In this document: in pieces, positions 12,145 through 44,895 of the stretch
Layout: every line of letters begins with the position of its first letter
Numbering within the stretch: position 1 is the first letter of the stretch
NCBI RefSeq assembly: GCF_016859285.1
Contig: NC_053420.1
Coordinates: 7,984,001 to 8,048,000, forward strand
Reading direction: 5' to 3'
Source: Xiphias gladius
Taxonomy: Eukaryota; Chordata; Actinopteri; Istiophoriformes; Xiphiidae
DNA length: 64,000 nt
Made by a program: the position numbers and the translations under genes
The notes under the pieces: generated by a model
Database searches by the model: none
The model's input: the letters and a program-made list of their open reading frames with translations, nothing else
Told to the model about the DNA's origin: nothing

Positions 12145-12830
12145 AAAAATTCCTATTTAAGTAGAAGTATTGGCAAAATGTACTGAAAGTAAAAGTACTT
12201 GTTCTGCAGTGAAATGCCTCCTGTGAATGATGACTGGTTCTATCCGACATTGCTTGATTTCTAATACTGGTGCATCCATGTGTAAGCAGCATTTTACTGT
12301 TGCAGTTTTAACTACTTCACGTGCAGTTCGCTACGTTTAGTCCAGCGGTTCCCGACGTAGGGGTCCGGCCCCTCAAAAGCATCAAAACATAAATCTGAGG
12401 GGGTCCTGAGATGATTGATGTTTATTTAAATTGAATTAAACCATGTGAGAAGTTTAGAGGGGGAGTCACTCTTTAGTGAAGCTGTTAACAACTCATAGAC
12501 ATCTGTGACTGGGGCCCAACTAGACACTTTTTTTTTTTGGTAACGTGTAAAAATGTTTGGAAACCACTGATTCGATCTTTAACAGTGTTTTTTTTTTATT
12601 TTCTGAGGTTATCATACGTTTTTTATGAAAATCTTAGAAAATCTTTATGTTAAAATCTTAATCTGAAAAGCAACTAGTACCTCAAATAATGTAGTGGAGT
12701 TCAAAGTACAATATTTCCCTCTGAAATGTAGTGTAGTAGAAGTGTAAAGTAGCATAAAATGGAAGTACCAGAGTAATGTGCAAGTATCCCAAAATTGTAC
12801 ATAAGTACAGTATTCAAATATAGACCAAAC
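12145..12830 (+). repeat. 'AAGTACT'-type teleost repeat, interrupted by a second repeat
   Basis: Left part has aaaatgtactgaaagtaaa, then acttgttctgcag and agcagcattttactgttgca. Right part has aaaatcttaatctgaaaagc, then atttccctctgaaatgtagt and tgtacataagtacag. These two parts are the halves of a dispersed repeat common in fish. Between them lies a different repeat at about 12341-12575. Another copy of the same family is near 62461-62660. Confidence 0.65.
12341..12575 (+). mobile_element. 'ccagcggttccc' repeat inserted into an older repeat
   Basis: Starts tccagcggttcccgac, passes through aaaacataaatctgaggggg and aaaccatgtgagaagtttag and aactcatagacatctg, and ends aaatgtttggaaaccactg. The ends (ccagcggttccc and ggaaaccactg) are imperfect inverted repeats, as expected for a nonautonomous DNA transposon. 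The surrounding repeat resumes on either side. Confidence 0.6.
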
Positions 12831-13147
12831 ATCCCATACCTATCAGGCTCTAAAATCATAAACTGTAACACCCTTGAATTTGTCTTTATCCCAGTAACTA
12901 AGGCCTAATATTTATCAAGCAAGGCAGATTTTTTTTTTTTTCAACCATGTCATTCAGTTCTCTAATAATTTTGCCACAACTTTACATTAAACAAGGGACA
13001 ATTAAATCAAGGTCAAAACTAAATAAATAAATAACATATATCAGATATGGATCCCTCCATTAGGGAGAGGTGTCATGTACTGCAAAGATTCATGTGTCTC
13101 CTACATTTCTATTGAAAAAAAAAAATCATGTCACTTCAAAACTCACT

Positions 13148-13153
13148 TTTATT
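13148..13153 (-). terminator. pfkfb2: Candidate polyadenylation signal of pfkfb2
   Basis: AATAAA on the minus strand, 0.8 kb downstream of the candidate terminal exon at 13964-14029. It is the first canonical hexamer after that exon, which fits a 3' UTR of about 0.8 kb. Confidence 0.45.
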
Positions 13154-13963
13154 GTCAGCTAAAAAGGCACAAGTAGGCTGCTTTGAGCAGGGCAACAACT
13201 TTACGGCAGCCTGTGACAGAAAAGCAAAATTTGTTCATCTACTGCTGGTACAAAGTATCTCCAGCAATTTGGTGTATTTTCTGACAACAAATAAGATGCT
13301 TCATTAACAGAAGGACGAAACTCAGTACAGTATTTTAATCTCCTGCAGAACCCGATGAGTACCATTCTCTCAAATCCATGACATAAGAGATAACAGATGA
13401 TGGCTTCGGAATACATAAGAATCACGACTACAGATCGTTTGTATACGGTAGATGAGTGCATTTGTATTAGAAAAATATTTTTACATCATCTACTTTATGA
13501 CATATTCTGTTTGCAATAGAGAAAATTGATTTTCATCATAATAATGCATAACTTGTTCCTGTTACATTCGGAGGCATATAGAGGAGCTAATTCTATCAGT
13601 ATATCTATTATTCAGTAAGGCATTGTATTATTTACTGTAATAGAGTATGTTCTGTTGGTTCACTGATTTCTTCTTTTGCACATGCAGGCGTGTTTGATAC
13701 TATAGATAAAGCTTGCAGTTCCAAGTCTCAGCATGCGGAGTAAAGACAAACAGGAAGTTGAGATAACTAGGAACAAAAATGATCTGGTGTCTGGGCGGCC
13801 TCTTTTTCAAAATCAAACTTTGACTTCGTCCTACACTTACTCTGACTATGATTTACAAAAATGCAGTTAAAAACAAAAAAAACAAAAAAATCAAAAAACA
13901 TTTCTTTCGATCTTTTGGTTCACGATTGAATTGTGCCGCTTAGAAAGAGGCTTTCATCTTCAC

Positions 13964-23774
<9,811 letters not shown>

Positions 23775-23843
23775 GTTGAGCTCAATTTGGAACCAGCTCT
23801 CTCTCTCTGTCTCTGTCTCTCAGAGGGGCATTCTCAAAGCTGG

Positions 23844-24450
23844 TCTGAAACAGAGGTATCAGGCAAACATGTAATGTGTTATCTCCATGCCTCTCTGACA
23901 GAACGGAAACTTGCACACAGAACGGTAGCTTTTCTATGAGTGTGTTATGTTTATGGCTTTATTTAACCCTGGCAACACCGTCTGCTTCTATCAGAGCCAG
24001 AGAAGCAAAGGATGAGGAGAAAAGGCGCTGCCACATCATCTGTTAAAGAAAGAAAATCCACTTGGCTAAAGGCACAAAAAGACAAACGAGCAAGGCAAGC
24101 AATGATTTCCTATGTAACCTGGGTGACTGTGTTCATGTGGCACTAAATTTAAAACATAATCCACATCAAACATAATCAACACAGGACGCGATTTTTAACA
24201 GCATCATATACAGTGTTTTTATTTAATTTTTTTTTTCTTACCTGGTCGGTGGGCAAATACTATGAGTGCTGCCGGCCAGAAACGCCTGTGCAGACGCCGT
24301 TAAACGCCTTCGGTACGGGGATCTCCGGGTCTGCAGGGCCGTGCGTTTGCGTCCGCCGCTGCGGCCGGAGGAGTCAATCTGGTCGGCCTGTCCTTGGTTG
24401 CGGAGGTGCCTCCTCGGCCGGCTGATGTCCTTCCAAGCCGGAGGTGTGCC
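23844..24450 (-). promoter_or_regulatory. pfkfb2: pfkfb2 5' untranslated exon and CpG-rich promoter
   Basis: The exon with the ATG begins at an acceptor (cctctgtttcag) at 23845, with a GA-rich leader. A further noncoding exon ends at 24242 with a donor (CCGACCAG then gtaagaaa). The sequence 24242-24600 is GC- and CpG-rich, in contrast to its surroundings, and is the likely promoter. The start site is not resolved. Confidence 0.55.
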
Positions 24451-24621
24451 TCTACGTCATTTTCCTCTCCCCTACCGTAACGTTGGTAATAGATCTACGG
24501 CAGGACACGTCAATGCACGGCCCAGTTTCACTCGTTCAAAAGCCCTGAGAACAAAAGCCATTAGGGCTCTGCGGAGGATCAGGTGCGAAGCGGCGTGAGA
24601 ACAACGCGGTGCAGGTGGAGC

Positions 24622-24655
<34 letters not shown>
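24622..24655. repeat. (CAA)n microsatellite
   Basis: About eleven CAA units, between the pfkfb2 promoter and the phtf1 polyadenylation signal. Confidence 0.9.
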
Positions 24656-24689
24656 AAAACTTACGCCAGCATCCATGGATGAAAACGAT

Positions 24690-24695
24690 TTTATT
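24690..24695 (-). terminator. phtf1: Candidate polyadenylation signal of phtf1
   Basis: AATAAA on the minus strand, about 0.8 kb after the phtf1 stop codon. I saw no other canonical hexamer in between. It lies within 100 bases of the CpG-rich pfkfb2 promoter patch. Confidence 0.5.
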
Positions 24696-25485
24696 CACCT
24701 TTATCAAACACTTTCTTTAAGCATAACTACACCTTCTTTGCATAGTTATTTTAGTCGACGATAGTCCTCAATACAAAAGGCAGACAGTGGTCAAAGAGTC
24801 ATGACTTACAGGTACCATTACAAGTTTAAGCGCTAAAACAGAACCCCAAATAAATAAAGCCCACTTACAGCCACAATGTTTCCTCATTAAACAGTACAAC
24901 AGGTTGAAATCAAAGTTGATTCCTATGGAAATTCCTTTAGTACAGCTGGCCGCCCATTCTGATTTACTGGCTTTAGATAGCACAGAGCTTGTTTTATAGT
25001 TAACTGAACTACCATACCGATGAGAAACATTAGCAAATAAGACTAAACTATCTGCATTATTATCTGCATTGAAGTCATTTACCTTTCACTTTGTGTCCAC
25101 ATCATCTGTACAAGACACAATTGGAAGTTTGGATGCCACAAGAGCCTGAAAGGATCTCGGACCTCGACTCAACACTATATTTAACCACATACTGAAGAAC
25201 ATTCAAGGGTCAAAAGTTAGACACTGGGCTAGTGGCTTGGCCGAGGGGAACTGTGCGTTTCCACACCAGCTTTGCAGCCAGTAAATGGCGTGTGAGCCAT
25301 TGTCAGAGCATCTCAGGCTTGTGAATGACCGATGAAACCCAGACAGACGTTTCAGTTGGAAGGCACAGACACTGAATATACTGTCAGTAGGTTTGCACAC
25401 TTTTTGTAGATGAGAGGCTCTCTGTGGCAGACAATGGGATTTCTGGTCTCCAGTGTCCGACTTGTAGTGGTTTGCTGTTTTCACA

Positions 25486-37216
<11,731 letters not shown>

Positions 37217-37546
37217 TGTCATCTGCTGCTGCAAACCAGTGAACTCGGAGTCAGGTCATTTCACACAGAGCACAGGAAAGAGGGAGGAGGACTGGGCATC
37301 AATCCAGACTTGTTCATTAAACAAAAAAGGGGCATGGCCACATTAAACCTGGCATAAAAGCAGAACAATGGGGCACAGAAGTCAACAGAGGAAACTAAAC
37401 ATAAAGTTAACGTTACCTGTAAAAGCGCCGTTAACGTGTAAGTTGGTGAAGTTTTGAAAAGCATCTTTAAGCAACGTTAAACTATATAGCAAAGTAACCG
37501 TTAGCTAACAATAGCCGCCCGTTAGACAGTAGCCAAAACAGCTTAC

Positions 37547-37900
37547 CTGAAATAAAAAAAATTCGGGGGGATGTGGCACGAACTGGAAGAGACCTTCATT
37601 ACCATCACAAACTGGTCTTTAAATACTTTCTTGTCTTCAGTTTCAGGGGCGTTGCAGCGTCTTGTTGTCAAATTGAGCTAACTACACTACTGCGCATACT
37701 GTGAGCTTTACCTTAACTGCCACGTTTCGACGCGATTAATGACTTATAAATGTTGCATTTCTAAGATATTCTCTCCGTGCGCATATGGCTATCTACAGAT
37801 ACGTTTATTCCAGGTGGTATGTACCTCTCTAACTTCACTTTTGTGTAATATTTAGCCCATTTTCCGCTTCCCATTTCCGGGGTTTTGTTGCGTTTATCTT
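37547..37900 (-). promoter_or_regulatory. phtf1: phtf1 noncoding first exon and promoter region
   Basis: A donor (TTTATTTCAG then gtaagctg) ends a noncoding exon at 37547. Upstream on the minus strand are two ETS-like sites, CCCGGAAAT (37873-37881) and GCGGAAA (37861-37867). CpGs are more frequent here than in the flanks. The start site probably lies between about 37.6 and 37.85 kb. Confidence 0.45.
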
Positions 37901-39285
37901 GGGATTTTTTTCCCTAAGTCTTATCTGTCAGGCAGAATTTGCGCCCTTTCAGGCCGCGTCCAAAATCCTCTAGTTTGGGTAAGATTGTCAGATAATAAAC
38001 GGCTATCATTGCCTTAAACCTTGGATTAACAAATTGTGATTTATATTTTAACGTAAACATTTGACTGATAAAACTTGTCGCATTCCAGTAGATGGGAAGT
38101 GCTGCCTGAGATGCCAATATGAGCCCAAAAAATACCCTCACCAAGTCCTGAAATTTCAACCAATCAGAGCGCCGCAAGAGAGAGAGAGAGCGAGACTGAG
38201 CAAATAGATTACACATGAAAATAATGGTTAGGAGTGCGATTAATCATTATTTTAAGTATTGAGCAATCTGCTGATTACGTTGTTATATGATTTGGTAAAT
38301 AACATGTTAGGAAAAGTTAAAAAAACAAAACAAAAAAACAATCTTTAAAACTTTAAAGCCCAAGGTGGCACTTTCAAATTCAGGGCTGTAGCCAGGGATT
38401 TTAGAAATACTGACCTCAAAATCCCAAAGACCCCCCAGTGCAACCCCAACCGCCTGATTATTATTATTATTATTATTTAGTTATTTATTTTGACAAGTCC
38501 CCTTTTCCTCACATTGTCAATGTCAGTTTAACTTCTTAAATATATGTCTGATAAGCTTTAGCCACTCACTAAATGCTGTTTAAAATCTTCTCCCCCAATG
38601 CCAGGAATGAAATTCTGGTGGATAAAGTGCAAATTACACTATTTTAATGCACGTTTCTGACCTTAAACAGTCCATTTTAAAACTTTAAAACTTTACGATA
38701 TGAAATTTATTTGAAATTTCATAATATAAAAAGTCCTTCTCTGGACATTGAAACCACCAAATTCCCTGAACCATATAAAGCACAGGTCATTAATTGTGGC
38801 TTTGGCCCCGTTCCAACTGCATTCGAATGACCAACAGTCCCAAACTCAAAGACAATCTGTTTATTATTAAGAATAAAGACAAGGAAAAGCAGCAAATACT
38901 CACAACTCAAAATCTGGAACAAGTGGATGGTTGGCAATCTTGCTTGAACAATGAGTTAAACAATTAATCTCTTCACAAAACTTCTCATTTCAGCTCAATT
39001 GATGATGATGAGAATTATGTGATTTTCTGCTGCCATACAAAATTACCACAAACTACATTGCAGGTACTGGCACCTTTGTATTTATGATTCTCATGAACAA
39101 TATAAATATAAGAGAAACCCCAGTAACCCCACTGCAGACAGTTCCTTCTGGTACTACTTTCTAAAGGGTCCATTGCTCAGCTAAATGACAGTCATCTGTG
39201 CTCAAATGCTCAAAATGATAAGGTTCAAGAGTACAACTCTCTGGTCCAGCAGATGAGTCAACAGCCTGTCAAGACAGAGAAAGAG
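37901..39285. other. Interval between the phtf1 promoter and the ora1 3' end
   Basis: AT-rich, with a short (TTA)n run near 38456-38476 and a minus-strand AATAAA at 38860-38865, which could serve ora1. A 100-codon open frame at 37914-38216 has no recognisable features. Confidence 0.4.
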
Positions 39286-40227
39286 TCATTTGTCATTTGA
39301 TTGCTGAGTGTCCACTGACGGTTGGTCTTGCTCAGATGCACACACGATCTTCGCCTTGACCTTCTTGTTGGAAGAAATGATAAAGTAGGGGCTGAGAGAG
39401 GCGTAGGAGGAGGAGAAAAACACCCTCATATCAGCCACCACTGGTGACACCTTAGCCACCGTCAGCATGTAGATCCAGATCACGTTATCAATCCCAAAGA
39501 AGACCACATATAGAACAACCAGGGTGACCACTGTTTTGGCAGCCCTGGTCTCTGCCCCACCGCCCTGAGAGCGACGGATCCCTCTCACCTTGAGGCTGTG
39601 GCGGTGGAGAAGCAGCAGGATGTAACTGCTGGAGCCCACCATCAGGGCGACAAAGGCAAAATCCCTCCCGGAGACAGCCACCCCATTGATCACGTAGGAC
39701 AGGTTGTCTCTGAAGTCCACATGACAGAAGCCCAGGTTGAGGGTAAAGGCAGGGACAGTGCCATTACGTGGAGCCATAGAGAAGAAAGGGGCTGCGATGC
39801 ATATGGCCATGTTGAGAAGCCACAGCCCTGCAAAGGTGGGGAGGACCAGGGAGGGAAGTGCAGGCTTCAACCTAGACAAACGGGGCCCAGCGGGGGCGAT
39901 GGTCACTGCCTGGTACACACTGAGCATGCAGGTGATGCAGACTGACAAAGCCCGGCCGATGCGGTAGGCGTATATCACCACCTTACAGCCAGGATCATTC
40001 AGCAGTTCCCTCAGTCCAAACACAGTCATGGTCTGAGGGACGCAGCGGGTCAGTAGCAGCATTAGGTTGGCAAAGGCCAAGTGGCACAGGATCATGTCCA
40101 CAGGAAGGAGCTTGGGTTCGGTATAAATGATGTGGCCGTACGCCAGCAGCACCACCGTGTTCCCCAAGATGCCCATACCTGTTTGCAAGAGGAAGGAGAC
40201 CCCTTTGATGGTCACACACAGATCCAT
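39286..40227 (-). CDS. ora1: ORA/V1R-like olfactory receptor, probable ora1
   Basis: Class A seven-helix chemoreceptor related to mammalian V1Rs, expected in the plasma membrane of olfactory neurons; fish Ora1 has been reported to respond to 4-hydroxyphenylacetate (from memory). Single coding exon of 313 residues from the ATG at 40227 (MDLCVTIKGVSF), the start I associate with ORA1. Helix 1 has GILGNTVVLLAYGH. Helix 2 is LLPVDMILCHLAFANL. The helix 3 Cys in DPGCKVVIYAYR pairs with Cys in GFCHVDF of loop 2, which also has an NGT glycosylation site. The helix 5-6 loop is basic (HRHSLKVRGIRRSQ), and helix 7 ends SPYFIISSNKKVK. Frame is also open upstream to an ATG at 40299, but a possible acceptor (cggtgcag) lies between. 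It is divergent from ora2. The ora1 versus ora2 naming is less certain than the family. Confidence 0.88.
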   Translation of the reverse strand: MDLCVTIKGVSFLLQTGMGILGNTVVLLAYGHIIYTEPKLLPVDMILCHLAFANLMLLLTRCVPQTMTVFGLRELLNDPGCKVVIYAYRIGRALSVCITCMLSVYQAVTIAPAGPRLSRLKPALPSLVLPTFAGLWLLNMAICIAAPFFSMAPRNGTVPAFTLNLGFCHVDFRDNLSYVINGVAVSGRDFAFVALMVGSSSYILLLLHRHSLKVRGIRRSQGGGAETRAAKTVVTLVVLYVVFFGIDNVIWIYMLTVAKVSPVVADMRVFFSSSYASLSPYFIISSNKKVKAKIVCASEQDQPSVDTQQSNDK

Positions 40228-41029
40228 GACCGCAAGGCCTGCACCGGTCATGATTTGCAAAGCAGACAGAAATAAATCTGTTACTAATACGATACACATA
40301 ACAAAAATCCTCCAAGTTGGTTACATCGAGCTAGGCTACATATAAAAACCTGATATAACAGATAATATAATTGTGCCATCTCCAGGTGTTCTATCAGTGT
40401 TTGAAATCATGCTCACCTGAAGTTGCAGATGAAAGGTAAAGCCTGGTGTGCATCAGCTGTTTAATAGCCAATGTAGTTACAATTTATAGTCTTCGATGCC
40501 CCTTGAGATCGTTGCCCAACATCGCGGTGTTCAGCCCAGTTTGGCAAATTAACGTAACAGGCTAAATCTGAGATGGTCTCAAAGGGCAAGCACTGCAAGG
40601 GAATACGGTACCACTGAAGGATGCACATTTTTTACGAGTCTGTCTTTTTGCTTGATGTAATCATTCCTCCTGTTTACACTGATGATTAATAGATCCCTTC
40701 ATAACGTGTTTCGGCAGTAATGAGGGACAAAATCCATAGTCCTTTTTCTGTGCAAAAATATTCTCCAAAGTTTATTTGAAGCTAATACGAGGCTTCAGCC
40801 ATCTGGGTTAGAATAATCAAGTAATTTTTTTCTAAAGTTCTAGTATGTTAAAGTCTAAACTTCCCTCTTTGTGTTTCCCTGGACAGTGTTTCTGTAATGA
40901 TCTGCAGCCGATGATTAGTAACAGAATGCAGGAGCTTCAGTCACAAAGACTGTGACAATCACAAAGTCTGTGTAATGTGACATCCTAAATCCCCTTCAAA
41001 ATATTCACTTTATTCAAGGTAGAAAACTA

Positions 41030-41091
41030 CACCATTCAGCCACAACATTAAAACCAGTTGTCAGTTTTAATGTTCTGGTTGATCGGTGTAT
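41030..41091. mobile_element. Minimal fold-back element
   Basis: acaccattcagccacaacat and taaaacc on the left face gttttaatgttctggttgat and cggtgt on the right, with about eight bases between. The two halves are near reverse complements. The words match the terminal repeats of a well-known fish miniature DNA transposon (ends ACACCGATCAGCCAYAACATT). A single similar end occurs near 53165-53195. Confidence 0.7.
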
Positions 41092-42734
41092 GTTCCGAGG
41101 GTTATCTGAAGCTCATATGAGGCTTCAGCAGTCAACAGTGAACCCTCTTTCAAAGTGTCTCAGATCTTTTCCTCCTGCGACCTTGATAACAAAACAGAAT
41201 CGACTTGGTCTGCTCAGCATTTTTATACATGCCACAGAGCATGATTGGATGTAAATTGCTTAATTGTACCACGCAGTGCACCTGTGTGGACGCATCTACA
41301 TTTGTTATGTTTCCATAAATCTATAAATCCATCCAGGTTTTTCCTTGAATTTGTCAACCATCTGTAGCTGGAAATTAGAATACATTTTCTGGTTCGGAAT
41401 CAGATACATTAGTATGTGTGTGATATTTGGCAGGAGTCTGCAGATCACCCTTCATTTTTAATGCGAATGAGGGTGCTTCAGGCTGTACATCTAAACAACA
41501 TTCCCGATTAGTTTTAGGCTTTAATGTTGGTAAATTGTTCATGGTCATAAAAAGTTATTGAGCTGCCATGGGTCATATGAATAACCTATGTGAACAGTTA
41601 TGTGAATTCTAAACTTGAATGGTATTTTCCTGTTGTTAAATTCCACATGTCAGTTTTCAGTTTCTTTGGACGGAGACACCGCCTGCACGTCAATCTTCTT
41701 AAATATTATAATGCTATTTCTCTGTGGAGTTAATAAACTAGAGTTAAACAACCCCGATGGAGACAACAGTGTGTGGTTATTGTTGACGCAAAAGAAGCCT
41801 GATGATGCCTCGAATGAGCCATCAAGAGGCTTTTACATGCAAAGCTGGTGCTTCAATGTGCGCTCCTTTCCTCCCTCATGTCTTGGGAGCATGTAAAAGG
41901 ACACAGAGGAGCAAGACAATTAGCCATATAACAATGCATGTCTGTACTAATTGGGGACATGGGGACAACCAGCCATTATTCATTTATGTTCTTCACTCTC
42001 ATTGCCAACATACTGTTTGCTTTACAAGAAGTTTGTAATAAGTACCCAGCAGTATCTACTGTATATAAACTGTAAATGGCAAATGTGTCTTACTTTAAAA
42101 GCACTCTAACCTATAGGTCAAATTTCTCAGTCGCAAAATTCAGGTTGTGTGGTGAGATAATGTTGTTTGAGAAGCTTGTTTTATCCTGAGAATAAGCCTT
42201 GGAATAAGTCATCTTGAGATATCTTATTTCCCTGTGTGTTTTTAACATGTTTGCATGTTCAGGGAGCTAATTAAAATGGCAAGTTCAGGCATGTTGCGCT
42301 GAGGGGATTGTACAGATGTACAGTGCAGTGCACTGCAAGTTTTTAAAAGCAGGTTTTCTTCCCCCCTGACGTGAGTTTTTTTTTGTTGTTGTTGTTTGTT
42401 CATGGCCAATGATTTCCCATTACAATAATTTAATTTGTAATTTTACAGTAACTGATTCCATTAAAATAATACCTTTAGAGTTGATCTTCGCATTTGATAC
42501 AGGTCATGCCAGAAACTACCATATCTAACTATGTCCTGGAACTGATTATTTTTTTTGTGTACAGCCAGGGAAACTTCTCAGAGGTCCACGGCACCACCTT
42601 TAACTATGACCTCAATAATATTCATGTAATTATATTTACAAATTTTTCAACACGGTCGACAAAAGCTGAAGAATGGAAAAATTTTAAGGTGCAGTTTAAG
42701 GCAAAGCTGATGTATTGGATTGTATTTGATTGCA

Positions 42735-42770
42735 CAGGTGTACCTAATAAACTGGCTAGTGAAGGTGTAT
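42735..42770. repeat. Terminal fragment of a miniature DNA transposon
   Basis: Contains caggtgtacctaataaactg and gctagtgaaggtgta, close to the tgtacctaataaagtgg type end seen in fish elements. A related end occurs at 10308-10330. Confidence 0.5.
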
Positions 42771-43489
42771 GATACATTTGAGAACAAAATTAGTTACTGA
42801 TTTTTTCGTGTATAATAATACCTGAAACATCTTCATTCTCTTGATGGTTGCCTCTGAGATAATTTTTTTGAATTAAAACATTATCATAAATTTTTTACTT
42901 GCAACCTACCGGGTTACTGTTCAGAAAGGGAGATGCATAGACAAGCTAAACTCTTGCTTTATTAATTAATTATCCTAAACTAGGAAACTAAAACCCAGGT
43001 ATTCCATTAATTGAGCTGTTTACATACAACTTCAATTAGTTCAGATAAATATCACTTTTTAACCATTTTTACCTTTAGGTATGTTGAAGAGAGCAAACAT
43101 CTTGGGATAGTGAAGAGGGAATATTCAGCGCACCTTTCACTGTGCCATTTAATCCGTCTGTTTCCATTTAAGGGGAGGGGGAGGGCAAAAGTGAAGTCCC
43201 ATGATTTTATATTTAATTTTTCTTTATATCCGCATTATGTTCACTTTAAACTCTGACACAACTTACTGTATGTTTTCTGATAGTGTTCAAACATGGAAGC
43301 AAAATAACTGATTCTTGTGTAATGCTCAGTGGAAAACACAAACTGAGCCAAAAAATGTATTTTCTTTCCTTTGCCTATAACATCAGATCTACACAGAGTA
43401 ATTTATCAATTGAGGCAGCTGTCTGCAGCACCTGTTTTCTCTGTTCTTTAAATAAAATGTGATAGATGTATAGTTAAGATAACTCCAGT

Positions 43490-43640
43490 CAATGTTATTC
43501 ATAGAGCTAAAAATCACAAATCACAATCTTTACAATCTGTATGTCCCTAGACCCTTGGGTCAGATAAGGAAAAACTCCACAAAAAAGCAGCAGAGAGCTC
43601 CCTCTTCTGCACTATATGTCCTATAGTCCAGAGTGAGCAA
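43490..43640 (+). repeat. Fragment of a teleost interspersed repeat
   Basis: Contains tttacaatctgtatgtcc, tagacccttgggtcagataa and ggaaaaactccacaaaaaag, in the order of a fish repeat I recognise. It is followed by an A-rich tract near 43660-43700. Confidence 0.5.
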
Positions 43641-44657
43641 AAATAAATAAAGCTAAACTAAATGAAACAAAAAACAAAAAACAAAAACAAAAACAAAAAA
43701 ACATAAATTTATCTTTATATAATTTAAATGTTGTACCTCAAAGTCTATGTACATTCTGTTTCGACTGCTTCCAAGACAAATTCCTCTTCAATATAAGTAG
43801 TTAAATAAAATAAGAAAAGTTAAATTTAAGTTGAAGTTTTCTGACATGTAAACATGCAAAATAAGTAGTAAGTAAACCAACATCACAATTATTGTACATG
43901 TAACTAATGTCATTGTGGCCATATTATAGTATTATAAGAGTAGTCTGGGCTTAATATTAAGTACTAGGTCACCATTGAGGGACATGTTGCAGTAAATCAT
44001 GCAGCCCACTCACCCTTACAACATCCTCACGGTTTGGGTTTAATTCAATTTTTAGAACTTTTATCGCTTTGGATGAATCATACAATCATAAATTGGATAC
44101 TATGTCTACAAATGAAAGTGTAGGTGATCTATCATGCAGACTGTGGAGTGGAATGTCCTCTGGCTTTTACTTTGTTTTAGCTTTCTCCACTGGAGGACAC
44201 TGTGGTGTTGGTATCTGACTAACCAACACAAGAAAGGTCTCTTTAATAGGCAGTGGCTTGTAAAATTGATCGCAGAAATAAAAAATACAAAAATAGAGTG
44301 GAAGGTCTAATAAGGAAACCTAACTAGAGTATCACTAATTAAAAAAAGAATTCAATAGTCTCCAGTAAGTGAAACAGTGACACTGAGAAATGGTTTTAAT
44401 TTAACTTTTTTGATTATCAACATTAAGCTAATAGATATCATCCTTTCATTAACACAATTTTCTCTGTCCACTGGTTAGAACTATGGAACCTGCAAGTAAA
44501 TCCAGACACAGCTTTCTTTGTGTTATCCTGTGTGTCTGAAAGCCAGCGAGGGGACAGAGGCAGTCATCTGAATTGATCTCAAGTAATTGGAGGCCAAGGG
44601 AAGAGAAGTCAATGGACCATGCAAAACAGACCCGCCAACCGTTACCTGTTTGCAAGT

Positions 44658-44745
44658 ATAAGAACTCAAACAACTCAACTACCCCAGGAGAGAGGCATCA
44701 GAGACAAGGTCCACTCCAGACCTCTTCAACTGTGACTGTTCTTAG
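44658..44745 (+). promoter_or_regulatory. ora2: ora2 TATA-like box and noncoding first exon
   Basis: TATAAG at 44658-44663 lies about 85 bases before a strong donor (TGTTCTTAG then gtaagagt, intron from 44746). The matching acceptor (tccctgcag) ends at 44893, two bases before the ora2 ATG. This gives a small noncoding exon of about 55 bases and a 148-base intron in the leader. Confidence 0.55.
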
Positions 44746-44895
44746 GTAAGAGTGTAACCTTGTACAATTATTTTTCTGGTATCATTTTGAATGCTAGGTA
44801 TTACTTAACATTAAGAAAGGTATTATATCTTGATAATGTAAGGGATATTATTGATTTTGTAAAACTGTTTTACACTTCAGTCTGTCCCTGCAGGA

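Larger units (their letters stand above)
11720..13125. other. Intergenic interval between yod1 promoter and pfkfb2 3' end
   Basis: About 1.4 kb with no open frame of interest. Most of it is a composite of two interspersed repeats (annotated separately at 12145-12830). The left end is still CpG-containing, as expected beside the yod1 promoter. Confidence 0.5.
40300..44640. other. 4.3 kb spacer between divergent ora1 and ora2
   Basis: No coding frame of interest. It should contain the control sequences of both receptors. It holds a 60-base fold-back element (41030-41091), a transposon end near 42735-42770 and a repeat fragment at 43490-43640. The rest is AT-rich and unassigned. Confidence 0.5.

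Noticed and set aside
37914-38216. 100-codon minus-strand frame upstream of phtf1
   Set aside because: Not in frame with any phtf1 exon, has no recognised motif, and lies outside the inferred promoter exon.
39598-39967. Plus-strand open frames opposite ora1
   Set aside because: Antisense shadows of the receptor coding sequence with no protein-like features.
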